In this document: piece by piece, positions 7,665 through 14,814 of the stretch
How the letters are laid out: each line of letters opens with the position of its first letter
Position numbering within the stretch: the stretch's first letter is position 1
From: an uncultured Bacteroidales bacterium
GTDB lineage: Bacteria > Bacteroidota > Bacteroidia > Bacteroidales > Bacteroidaceae
Length of the DNA: 20,907 nt
Assembly (NCBI GenBank): GCA_937901185.1
Contig: CALCHR010000026.1
Coordinates: 1 to 20,907 of the forward strand
Direction: 5' to 3'
The notes under the pieces: generated by a model
Database searches by the model: none
The model's input: only the letters and a program-made list of their open reading frames with translations
What the model was told of the DNA's origin: nothing
Made by a program: the position numbers and the translations under genes

Positions 7665-8717
7665 ATGAAACTCTCACAATTCAAGTTCAAACTCCCAGAA
7701 GAAAAGATAGCTCAGTATCCCGCTCCCTACCGCGACGAGTGTCGCATGATGGTGCTCCACCGCAAGACCGGCGAGATCGAGCACCGCATGTTCAAGGACA
7801 TCCTGGAATACTTCGACGAGAAAGACGTCTTCGTCTTCAACGACACCAAAGTCTTCCCCGCCCGCCTCTACGGCAACAAAGAAAAGACCGGCGCACGCAT
7901 CGAGGTGTTCCTTCTGCGCGAGCTCAACCAAGAGCTTCGCCTGTGGGACGTATTGGTAGACCCCGCCCGCAAGATTCGCATCGGCAACAAGCTCTACTTC
8001 GGCGAGGACAACTCTATCGTGGCCGAGGTGATTGACAACACCACCAGCCGCGGCCGTACGCTGCGCTTCCTCTACGATGGCGACCACGAAGAGTTCAAGC
8101 GCTCACTCTACGCCTTGGGCGAAGCCCCCGTGCCCCGTTTCATCGGTCGCGGTTCCGAGCCCGAAGACATGGAGCGTTTCCAGTGTATCTTCGCCAAACA
8201 CGAAGGCGCAGTGACAGCCCCCACCGCCGGCCTCCACTTCTCTCGCGAGCTGATGAAGCGCATGGAGATTAAGGGTATCGACTTCGCCTACATCACGCTC
8301 CACTGCGGCCTTGGCAACTTCCGCAACACCGACGTGGAAGACCTCACGAAGCACAAAATGGACTCCGAGCAGATGTTTGTAGAGTCAGAGTGCTGTCGCA
8401 TCGTCAACAAGGCCAAAGACGAGGAACGCAAGATTGTGGCCGTCGGCACCACCGTGCAACGCGCCTTGGAAGCAGCAGCCGGTCCCGACGCCCGCATCAA
8501 AGAGTTTGAAGGCTGGACCAACAAGTTCATCTTCCCGCCCTACGATTTCTCCATCGCCGACGCCATGCTCTCCAACTTCCATCTGCCCTACTCCACCCTG
8601 CTCATGCTCACCGCAGCCTTCGGCAACTACGAGTACACCATGGAAGCCTACAACGTGGCACTGCAAGAGGGCTACAGATTTGGCACCTTTGGCGACGTGA
8701 TGCTCATAGTGGATTAA
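7665..8717 (+). CDS. queA: S-adenosylmethionine:tRNA ribosyltransferase-isomerase QueA
   Basis: Penultimate step of queuosine synthesis: transfers and isomerises the ribosyl group of SAM onto preQ1 at tRNA wobble position 34, giving epoxyqueuosine. The 350-residue length is standard. Family motifs visible are the N-terminal FKLPEEKIAQYPA (8-20), FNDTKVFPARLYG (58-70) and AVTAPTAGLHFS (about 182-193), plus a C-terminal DAMLSNFHLPYSTLL stretch. It lies 18 bp after truB and 9 bp before folK, so the three are probably co-transcribed. No Shine-Dalgarno sequence precedes it; the upstream bases are A-rich. Confidence 0.96.
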   Translation: MKLSQFKFKLPEEKIAQYPAPYRDECRMMVLHRKTGEIEHRMFKDILEYFDEKDVFVFNDTKVFPARLYGNKEKTGARIEVFLLRELNQELRLWDVLVDPARKIRIGNKLYFGEDNSIVAEVIDNTTSRGRTLRFLYDGDHEEFKRSLYALGEAPVPRFIGRGSEPEDMERFQCIFAKHEGAVTAPTAGLHFSRELMKRMEIKGIDFAYITLHCGLGNFRNTDVEDLTKHKMDSEQMFVESECCRIVNKAKDEERKIVAVGTTVQRALEAAAGPDARIKEFEGWTNKFIFPPYDFSIADAMLSNFHLPYSTLLMLTAAFGNYEYTMEAYNVALQEGYRFGTFGDVMLIVD

Positions 8718-8726
8718 GCCGGCGCC

Positions 8727-9617
8727 ATGCACTTGTATCTTTCGCTCGGCTCCAATCTCGGAGCACGGAAAACCTATTTGGAAAAAGCTTTACAAGCACT
8801 TGAAGAGCGCATCGGCGCGCTCCTCAAGTGCTCTTCCTTTTACGAGAGCACACCCTGGGGCTTCGCCTCCGAACATTTGTTTCTCAATGCCGTAGCACTC
8901 TTCGACACTCAACTCAGCCCTTTGCAGATTCTGGACATCTGCCAGGAAATAGAACAACAGTTGGGGCGCACAGAAAAGACAAGCGCTGGCATCTACCACG
9001 ACCGCACCATCGACATCGACCTGCTCTTCTGCGACGACGCCATCATTGCCGAGCCGCGCCTCAGCCTTCCCCATCCATTGCTGGAGAAGCGCCGCTTCGT
9101 TCTGGAACCTCTGGCCGAAATAGCGCCCCACTTGCAGCATCCCGTCAGCGGCCTCACGGTAAAAGAAATGCTCAAAGCGCTCAACCGCGGCACTGTGGCA
9201 GTTCTCACAGAAGCTACACCCGACGAACTCAGCGCTATCAACCACCTCCTGCCCCAACTTTCCTCAAGCGCCAAAGCACTCTCGGCAGAAGCACTAGAGG
9301 CCCTCATCGCCTCGCCCCACACATATATATATATTATAAAGGACGAGAACGGCCTCACGCAAGGCATGGCTTCGCTCTGCCTCTGCGCCTCGCCCACAGG
9401 CACCAAAGCCTGGGTGGAAGATGTGGTGGTGGATAAAGACTGCCGCGGCCGAGGATATGCCCGCGCCTTGCTGCAACACCTCAAGCAGGAGAGCCGACGC
9501 CTCGGCGCCAAGTCGCTCAACCTCACCTCGCGCCCCGAACGCCAAGCCGCCAATGCGCTCTACAGCAGCGAGGGCTTTTCGCTCCGCTCCACCAACGTCT
9601 ATCGCCTGAGCGAATAG
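8727..9617 (+). CDS. folK: FolK (HPPK) fused to a C-terminal GNAT acetyltransferase domain
   Basis: Residues 1 to about 152 form 6-hydroxymethyl-7,8-dihydropterin pyrophosphokinase, which pyrophosphorylates the pterin in folate synthesis. Motifs are SLGSNLG (6-12), FYESTPWG (38-45), FLNAV (52-56) and DRTIDIDLLF (92-101), whose D96 and D98 are the likely Mg2+ ligands. After a linker, about 160-296 look like a GNAT N-acetyltransferase: VEDVVVDKDCRGRGYARALL (230-249) is motif A with the acetyl-CoA loop CRGRGYA, and ANALYSSEGFSLRS (275-288) is the C-terminal motif. A plain FolK is about 160 residues. The two domains are in one uninterrupted frame, and an (AT)6 run (9323-9334) lies just before the GNAT core. 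The acyl acceptor is unknown. It follows queA by 9 bp. Confidence 0.88.
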   Translation: MHLYLSLGSNLGARKTYLEKALQALEERIGALLKCSSFYESTPWGFASEHLFLNAVALFDTQLSPLQILDICQEIEQQLGRTEKTSAGIYHDRTIDIDLLFCDDAIIAEPRLSLPHPLLEKRRFVLEPLAEIAPHLQHPVSGLTVKEMLKALNRGTVAVLTEATPDELSAINHLLPQLSSSAKALSAEALEALIASPHTYIYIIKDENGLTQGMASLCLCASPTGTKAWVEDVVVDKDCRGRGYARALLQHLKQESRRLGAKSLNLTSRPERQAANALYSSEGFSLRSTNVYRLSE

Positions 9618-9672
9618 GCCGAGACGACGCAAGTTTGCCAGGAGCCTTTACTGAGCATCCCCATAAAATTCT

Positions 9673-9680
9673 TATTTTTG
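9673..9680 (+). promoter_or_regulatory. mutS promoter, -7 box
   Basis: TATTTTTG matches TAnnTTTG and lies 24 bp before the mutS ATG at 9705. It decides the start: a TTG codon at 9678 that would extend the protein by nine residues falls inside this box and would be upstream of the transcript. No good -33 TTTG is seen at the right spacing. Confidence 0.6.
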
Positions 9681-9704
9681 TACCGCATATCAACTCCTAA
9701 AAAT

Positions 9705-12323
9705 ATGGCCAAAGAAAAAGACGAGCTCACGCCGATGATGAGGCAGTTCTACGACCTCAAGGCAAAACACCCCGACGCGGTTCTGCTCTTCCGTTGCGGC
9801 GACTTCTACGAGACCTACTGCGCCGATGCCATCATCGCCGCACAGGTGCTGGGCATCACGCTGACCCACCGCAACAACAAAGGTTCGCAAGCCTCGACCG
9901 AGATGGCCGGCTTTCCGCACCACGCCCTCGACACTTATCTGCCGCGACTGGTGCGCGCCGGCTATCGTGTGGCCATCTGCGACCAACTTGAGGACCCAAA
10001 ATTAGCCAAGAAGTTGGTGAAGCGCGGCATCACCGAACTCGTCACCCCCGGTATTGCTTTAGGCGACAACGTGCTGCGCAGCAAAGAAAACAACTTTCTG
10101 GCAGCGCTCCACTTTGGCCGTGGCGCAGCCGGACTCTCGCTCCTCGACATCTCCACCGGCGAATTTCTCGTAGCCGAAGGCACTCCCGAATATATAGACA
10201 AACTGCTCTGCGGCTTCTCTCCCAAAGAGATTTTGCTGCAACGCGGCTTGCGCTCTCGCTTTGAGGGCCTCTTCGGCAACAAGTTTTTCACCTTCGAACT
10301 GGACGACTGGGCGTTTGCTGAAGGAGCCTCGCGCGACAAACTGCTGAAACACTTCGAGGTGCAGAACCTTAAAGGTTTCGGCGTGGACCATCTCAAGGAA
10401 GCCACTACCGCCGCCGGCGCCATCCTCTGCTATCTCGAACTGACCCAACACACTCGCACAGCTCACATCACCTCGCTGCGCCGCATCGAGGAAGACAACT
10501 ATGTGCGCATCGATAAGTTCACCGCTCGCAACCTCGAGTTGGTGATGCCCATGAGCGAGGAGGGCACTTCCCTACGCGATGTCATCGACCACACACTCAC
10601 CCCCATGGGAGCCCGCATGCTCCATCGCTGGGTGCTCTTCCCCTTGCGCTCTGTCAAGGAGATTGAGAAGCGACAGGACGGAGTGGAATATTTTTTCCGC
10701 GAACCCGAGCTACGAGAGCTCTGCAGTCAGGAACTTATCAAGATAGGCGACCTCGAACGCATCGTCTCTAAGGTAGCCGTGGGCCGAGCCAACCCCCGCG
10801 AGATGCAGCAGCTGAAACTCTCTCTCGAAAGCGCCGCCCTGCTCCGCGAATCCTGTCTCCACGCACAGCAGGACAGCATCCGCACCCTCGGTCTTAAGAT
10901 GGATGTATGCGCCGAGCTCCACCAACTCATCGCCACCCACTTGAAACCCGACCCTCCTGTTTTGCTCAACAAGGGAAATGTCATAGCCAGCGGTGTTAAC
11001 GAAGAGCTCGACGAACTGCGCACCATCTCTTCTTCCGGTAAGGAATACCTGCTAAAACTACAGCAGCGCGAGAGCGAGGCTACCGGAATTCCCAGTCTGA
11101 AAGTGGGGTTCAACAACGTCTTCGGCTACTACATCGAGGTGCGCAACAACTATAAAAACCAGGTGCCCACCGACTGGATTCGCAAGCAGACCTTGGCACA
11201 GGCCGAGCGCTACATCACGCAGGAGCTTAAGGAGTACGAAGAGAAAATACTGGGTGCCGAAGAACGCATCCTCGCCCTCGAGAACCAACTCTTTACCGAA
11301 CTGCTGCAAGCTGCCACGGCCTACATCTCGCCGCTGCAACACACAGCCACCGCCCTTTCCACGCTCGACTGCCTCTACTCTTTGGCCCACCTGGCCGCTA
11401 CGCAGCGCTATGTGCGCCCTGTGGTAGACGACAGCCTGGTGCTCGATATCCGCCAGGGCCGCCACCCCGTCATCGAGACCCTCATGCCGCCGGGCGAAGA
11501 ATACGTGGCCAACGACGTCTTGCTCGACAGCGAGCAGCAACAGGTGATCATCATCACCGGCCCCAACATGGCCGGAAAGAGCGCCCTCTTGCGACAGACC
11601 GCCCTCATCACGCTACTGGCACAGATAGGCTCCTTCGTGCCCGCCGACAGCGCCCGCGTGGGTGTGGTCGATAAAATATTTACCCGCGTGGGGGCAAGCG
11701 ACAACATCTCCATGGGCGAGAGCACCTTTATGGTGGAGATGAGCGAGGCGGCCAACATTATGAACAACCTGACACAGCGCAGCCTGGTCCTCTTCGACGA
11801 ACTGGGCCGCGGTACCTCCACCTACGACGGCATCTCCATTGCCTGGTCCATCGTGGAACACATCCACGAAAACCCCACGGCTCATGCCCGCACCCTCTTC
11901 GCTACCCACTACCACGAACTCAACGAGATGGAGAAACTCTTTCCCCGCATCAAAAACTGGAACGTATCGGTGCGCGAGGTAGATGGGCGCGTGGTCTTTC
12001 TGCGCAAGCTGATGCGCGGCGGCTCTGAACACTCCTTCGGTATCCATGTGGCCCGACTGGCCGGTATGCCTACCGGCATCGTGAGCCGCGCCGATGCCAT
12101 TCTTAAAGAACTGGAGGAAAGCGGCAACCGCAGCGTCGAATCGCTCCCCTCCAACTCCGACAAGCAAGCCGGCAAGGAAGGGATGCAGATGAGCTTCTTC
12201 CAGCTCGACGACCCTATACTGCAGCAGATACGCGACGAGCTGCTGCACCTCGACGTCAACAACCTCACGCCCCTCGAGGCGCTCAACAAGCTCAATGACA
12301 TCAAGAAAATCCTCAGAGGCTAA
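9705..12323 (+). CDS. mutS: DNA mismatch repair protein MutS
   Basis: Recognises mismatches and small loops and starts repair with MutL. The 872-residue protein has the full MutS layout: mismatch-recognition domain I with the Phe-X-Glu motif in GDFYE (F34, E36), connector, lever/clamp (about 260-590) and ATPase. Walker A is GPNMAGKS (619-626), Walker B is LFDE (D698, E699), and TATHYHEL-type and HSFGIHVARLAG motifs follow. The C-terminal tail is a helical dimerisation region. Start chosen at MAKEKDELTP. It is separated from folK by an 87 bp gap with its own promoter box and ends at a strong terminator. Length and motifs are intact, so it should be functional. Confidence 0.97.
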   Translation: MAKEKDELTPMMRQFYDLKAKHPDAVLLFRCGDFYETYCADAIIAAQVLGITLTHRNNKGSQASTEMAGFPHHALDTYLPRLVRAGYRVAICDQLEDPKLAKKLVKRGITELVTPGIALGDNVLRSKENNFLAALHFGRGAAGLSLLDISTGEFLVAEGTPEYIDKLLCGFSPKEILLQRGLRSRFEGLFGNKFFTFELDDWAFAEGASRDKLLKHFEVQNLKGFGVDHLKEATTAAGAILCYLELTQHTRTAHITSLRRIEEDNYVRIDKFTARNLELVMPMSEEGTSLRDVIDHTLTPMGARMLHRWVLFPLRSVKEIEKRQDGVEYFFREPELRELCSQELIKIGDLERIVSKVAVGRANPREMQQLKLSLESAALLRESCLHAQQDSIRTLGLKMDVCAELHQLIATHLKPDPPVLLNKGNVIASGVNEELDELRTISSSGKEYLLKLQQRESEATGIPSLKVGFNNVFGYYIEVRNNYKNQVPTDWIRKQTLAQAERYITQELKEYEEKILGAEERILALENQLFTELLQAATAYISPLQHTATALSTLDCLYSLAHLAATQRYVRPVVDDSLVLDIRQGRHPVIETLMPPGEEYVANDVLLDSEQQQVIIITGPNMAGKSALLRQTALITLLAQIGSFVPADSARVGVVDKIFTRVGASDNISMGESTFMVEMSEAANIMNNLTQRSLVLFDELGRGTSTYDGISIAWSIVEHIHENPTAHARTLFATHYHELNEMEKLFPRIKNWNVSVREVDGRVVFLRKLMRGGSEHSFGIHVARLAGMPTGIVSRADAILKELEESGNRSVESLPSNSDKQAGKEGMQMSFFQLDDPILQQIRDELLHLDVNNLTPLEALNKLNDIKKILRG

Positions 12324-12398
12324 AGTATCAAACCGGCAGGTCTCACCGAACCTCCACCGGGAGATGATAAACATCGCCTCCACAGCTATCCACCTTTC

Positions 12399-12433
12399 AC
12401 AAGGGGCTCCCGCGGGAGTCCCTTGTTTCGTTT
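12399..12433 (+). terminator. Rho-independent terminator of mutS
   Basis: Arms 12399-12412 and 12413-12426 are 14 bp inverted repeats with one mismatch and contain GGGCTCCCG / CGGGAGTCCC. TTTCGTTT follows. It begins 76 bp after the mutS stop. It closely resembles the terminator at 14592-14622. Confidence 0.85.
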
Positions 12434-12446
12434 CCGGCAAAGCCAA

Positions 12447-12543
12447 GGCTCATAGGTTGAGTTACACGCCTTGTAACCTCGAGTTACATAAGAAGTAACC
12501 ATCGGTTACACGGCTTGTAACCACCGGTTACATGTGATGTAAC
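12447..12543 (+). repeat. Palindrome array A: GGCTCATAGGTT box plus 4 x 22-bp GTTAC-N7-GTAAC units
   Basis: Four 17 bp imperfect palindromes, each GTTAC-N7-GTAAC, lie at 12461-12477, 12483-12499, 12505-12521 and 12527-12543. They are separated by exactly 5 bp, giving a strict 22 bp period. The middle seven bases vary between units while the outer arms do not. The array is preceded by GGCTCATAGGTT (12447-12458), which recurs at 14640-14651 before array B. The array ends 85 bp before the -7 box of the lipoprotein gene. Operator cluster or dispersed structural repeat are both possible. Confidence 0.9.
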
Positions 12544-12627
12544 CAAGGCCGGAAAGCGTTTTATTTTTTTTAAGATGGTCTTAACAACTTTTATAGTGTT
12601 CATTTTTTTCTTCTCAGAAATAGCCTC

Positions 12628-12635
12628 TATTTTTG
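12628..12635 (+). promoter_or_regulatory. -7 promoter box of the acidic lipoprotein gene
   Basis: TATTTTTG matches TAnnTTTG, 34 bp before the ATG at 12670. The region upstream is T-rich but lacks a clear TTTG at the -33 position. Confidence 0.6.
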
Positions 12636-12669
12636 TAACCATATATTTAACAATTTTAAGATTACTATT

Positions 12670-14562
12670 ATGAATAAAAGATTTTTCTACTTGAGCCTCT
12701 TCAGCGCTCTCTTTGCCACCAGCCTTTTGACGGCATCGTGTAATGATGACGACGGCGACGGCGGTGGCCAGAAAGAACCCACCGGACTGCCGGCAGAGAA
12801 ACCCACCACCGACCAAGTGGAACAAACCTACAACGACAAGGTGGCTTACCTGGGCGACGATAGCCACGTAACTCCCTATCTCAAAAAGCGCTTTAGCCAA
12901 TTGGAGACAGAGATTACAAAGGATACACGCGTGGTGGTGCTCGACAACGCACTGGCCGGCAACTTCCTAGAAAACGTGGAGCTTCTCAAACAGCTCAAGG
13001 AAGTGTGGAACAGCAACGGCGTGTGCATATTCTTACACCCCGGCGAAAATGTTATCAAGTTGCACCACGCCCTCTCTACCGGCAAACAGCTTTCCTCACC
13101 TCAAGTTGACGCCAATCTGTCAGAGCAGTACAGCAATCTCCTGGTCTACGCTGTAAAAGGAAACGGCCACTCCTTCTTCTATGCCGACCCAAGAACGCAA
13201 CACAAAACCTATACCACGACCAACAAGCAAACCGGAGAGGTAACCACGGAGGACAAGGTGTACAACTTTGAGCCCAACGATTACCAATGGGGACAAGTGG
13301 CAGAAAAGGCTTGCGAATGGCTCAACAAATACATGACCGGCGAACATGCCACTCCTCACAAATCTTTTGTACGCGCTACCTCCGACTACATTTTCAACAG
13401 TACCGTCTACACCTACTATTGCGGAGTAACAGTGTATCATGACTTGGTGTCGGATAAAGGTCACGGAAAAGACCCCGCACCCACTCATACGGATAATGCC
13501 AAATATGAATTTGCCGTCACCCCTACATTCAACAACGAAATGAAGTGCGATGTCTATGACGTAGCTTTGGCGCAGGACTATACAGGCAAGGAAACCTATG
13601 TAGAGAACGTAGTGACCAAAACAAGTGGGCTCTACGATTATAAATACTCTGGCGGAAACTATTCCGGTCCTACTGTTGAGGCCTATCTCTTTAGTGATGA
13701 ATATCCTAATGGATTTCCCAAAGACCGCGTAGACCTATATGCTCCTTCGCCCACAAACGAAGCAGGCACAACGCTTGTCACACACGACCCGGGGAGTTTG
13801 ACCATCGGTATGGATGTAACTGCCGGAATCTCTACAACAGGACCTACAGCCGGTGTGGGCTTCTCTGTTTCCGGCACTCTTCCAAAAACCATACAGACAG
13901 ATGTGGAAAAACAAATGTCTATAGACTTCTACAGAGAAGATGGTAAGGCTCGCTGGGAGTATCTTCAAGACCAAGACTTATACGACTACATCTGGGGCTT
14001 CAACGCCAATTATTTAGGAGCGCCCGGTTTCTCTTTGTCTTTGTTCCCCACCACCCAAGCCGTAACCTTCGCCCTTAAAAACTCAAGAGAACTGGGCGAC
14101 AAGCCTGTAAGACTGTTCACCAGAATGGGATACCAAACATTCCACGAAACAGACAGCCCGTGGGATTGGTACATCCGTATCTGCAACCACAGATTCAGCA
14201 TGGGCTTCACTCTGCCTCTGACCATGCGCTACTTTGAAAAGTACACTCCTTACAGATACTATTCTGACGCTCCGGCCGATGGCTTTGCTTGGAAGAATCT
14301 GGAAGATAATATACTGATGGAAAATACGCTCTACAAATCTTTGAAAGATGAAGAACTAATGATTGGCGGCAACACGGAAGAGGATATGGAAAACAATGCT
14401 AAGGAAGCTTGGGAAAAAACCATCGACTCGCTCATCAATCAGTATCAAGACACTAAGACAGAACATGAGTTCATTGTGGCCATGGCCGACAGCAAAGGCA
14501 ATACGCAGAAGGTAGGATTGCACATCAAAAACGGTGTGTGGACCAAGATTGCTATGAAGTAA
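12670..14562 (+). CDS. Predicted surface lipoprotein of unknown function, possible beta-pore-forming toxin fold
   Basis: A 630-residue protein with a lipoprotein signal: basic N-terminus, hydrophobic core and lipobox TASC with C24. NDDDGDGGG follows the Cys, an acidic run resembling Bacteroidota lipoprotein surface-export signals. I do not recognise the family. Residues 30-220 are mixed alpha/beta with one Cys pair region; 230-420 are rich in Tyr, Thr and Gly; 377-404 (LTIGMDVTAG then STTGPTAGVGFSVSG) is a Gly/Ser/Thr-rich beta-like stretch, followed by Trp/Tyr-rich strands (428-530). This loosely recalls the stem and rim of leukocidin/haemolysin proteins, but it is only a resemblance. The C-terminus is charged and helical. 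Codon use looks more AT-rich than in mutS. The gene is monocistronic and flanked by repeat modules. Confidence 0.75.
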   Translation: MNKRFFYLSLFSALFATSLLTASCNDDDGDGGGQKEPTGLPAEKPTTDQVEQTYNDKVAYLGDDSHVTPYLKKRFSQLETEITKDTRVVVLDNALAGNFLENVELLKQLKEVWNSNGVCIFLHPGENVIKLHHALSTGKQLSSPQVDANLSEQYSNLLVYAVKGNGHSFFYADPRTQHKTYTTTNKQTGEVTTEDKVYNFEPNDYQWGQVAEKACEWLNKYMTGEHATPHKSFVRATSDYIFNSTVYTYYCGVTVYHDLVSDKGHGKDPAPTHTDNAKYEFAVTPTFNNEMKCDVYDVALAQDYTGKETYVENVVTKTSGLYDYKYSGGNYSGPTVEAYLFSDEYPNGFPKDRVDLYAPSPTNEAGTTLVTHDPGSLTIGMDVTAGISTTGPTAGVGFSVSGTLPKTIQTDVEKQMSIDFYREDGKARWEYLQDQDLYDYIWGFNANYLGAPGFSLSLFPTTQAVTFALKNSRELGDKPVRLFTRMGYQTFHETDSPWDWYIRICNHRFSMGFTLPLTMRYFEKYTPYRYYSDAPADGFAWKNLEDNILMENTLYKSLKDEELMIGGNTEEDMENNAKEAWEKTIDSLINQYQDTKTEHEFIVAMADSKGNTQKVGLHIKNGVWTKIAMK

Positions 14563-14591
14563 TAGTTTTTCTCTGAAACTATCAGAACCCG

Positions 14592-14622
14592 GAAAGGGAC
14601 TCCGTTGGGAGTCCCTTTCTTT
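14592..14622 (+). terminator. Rho-independent terminator of the acidic lipoprotein gene
   Basis: GAAAGGGACTCC (14592-14603) and GGAGTCCCTTTC (14608-14619) form a perfect 12 bp stem with a GTTG loop, followed by TTT and ATT. It starts 29 bp after the stop codon. It shares GGGAGTCCCTT with the mutS terminator. Confidence 0.88.
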
Positions 14623-14639
14623 ATTGCCTTCAGCTATGT

Positions 14640-14717
14640 GGCTCATAGGTTTTGTAACAAGGCGTGTTACACCTCGTAACATGGCTTGTGCGTTTTGTAA
14701 CACGGCGCGTTACAAAA
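14640..14717 (+). repeat. Palindrome array B: GGCTCATAGGTT box plus three GTAAC-N7-GTTAC units
   Basis: After GGCTCATAGGTT (14640-14651) come three 17 bp units at 14654-14670, 14676-14692 and 14697-14713, with periods of 22 and 21 bp. Units 1 and 3 are palindromes of the form GTAAC-N7-GTTAC, the arm order opposite to array A; unit 2 has lost its right arm. Unit 3 extends into a 9 bp arm dyad, TTTTGTAAC / GTTACAAAA (14693-14717). Box and first unit stand at the same distance from the preceding terminator as in array A. Confidence 0.88.
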
Positions 14718-14739
14718 ACTCGGAGCCTACAAAAGAATG

Positions 14740-14799
14740 GCCCGGAATGGACGGCAATGCCTAAGAGGGCATCCAGCTCCATTCCGGGCTTTTCTGTTT
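14740..14799. terminator. Bidirectional terminator between array B and the sialidase gene
   Basis: GCCCGGAATGGA (14740-14751) and TCCATTCCGGGC (14778-14789) form a perfect 12 bp outer stem. An inner ATGCC/GGCAT pairing closes a TAAGAG loop. The plus strand continues with TTTTCTGTTT and the minus strand with TTCTTTTG, so it can stop transcription both ways. It ends 25 bp past the sialidase stop and mainly serves that gene. Confidence 0.85.
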
Positions 14800-14814
14800 G
14801 GATATATATTCGGC

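Larger units (their letters stand above)
12324..12669. other. 346-bp intergenic region between mutS and the acidic lipoprotein gene
   Basis: No gene is evident here. In order it holds the mutS terminator (12399-12430), the box GGCTCATAGGTT (12447-12458), a four-unit palindrome array (12461-12543), a T-rich tract, a short dyad TTAAGA-TGG-TCTTAA (12570-12584) and the -7 box of the next gene (12628-12635). The short dyad lies about 44 bp upstream of the -7 box and could be an operator. Confidence 0.8.

Noticed and set aside
9678..9704. TTG start for mutS
   Set aside because: The codon is part of the -7 box at 9673-9680, so it should not be in the transcript; the ATG at 9705 gives the standard N-terminus.
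12461..12543. CRISPR-like array
   Set aside because: The repeated unit is a 17 bp palindrome with 5 bp spacers. CRISPR repeats and spacers are far longer, and no cas gene is present.
12399..14717. Composite transposon or insertion sequence around the lipoprotein gene
   Set aside because: The flanking repeats are direct terminator/palindrome modules; no transposase, integrase or terminal inverted repeats are found.
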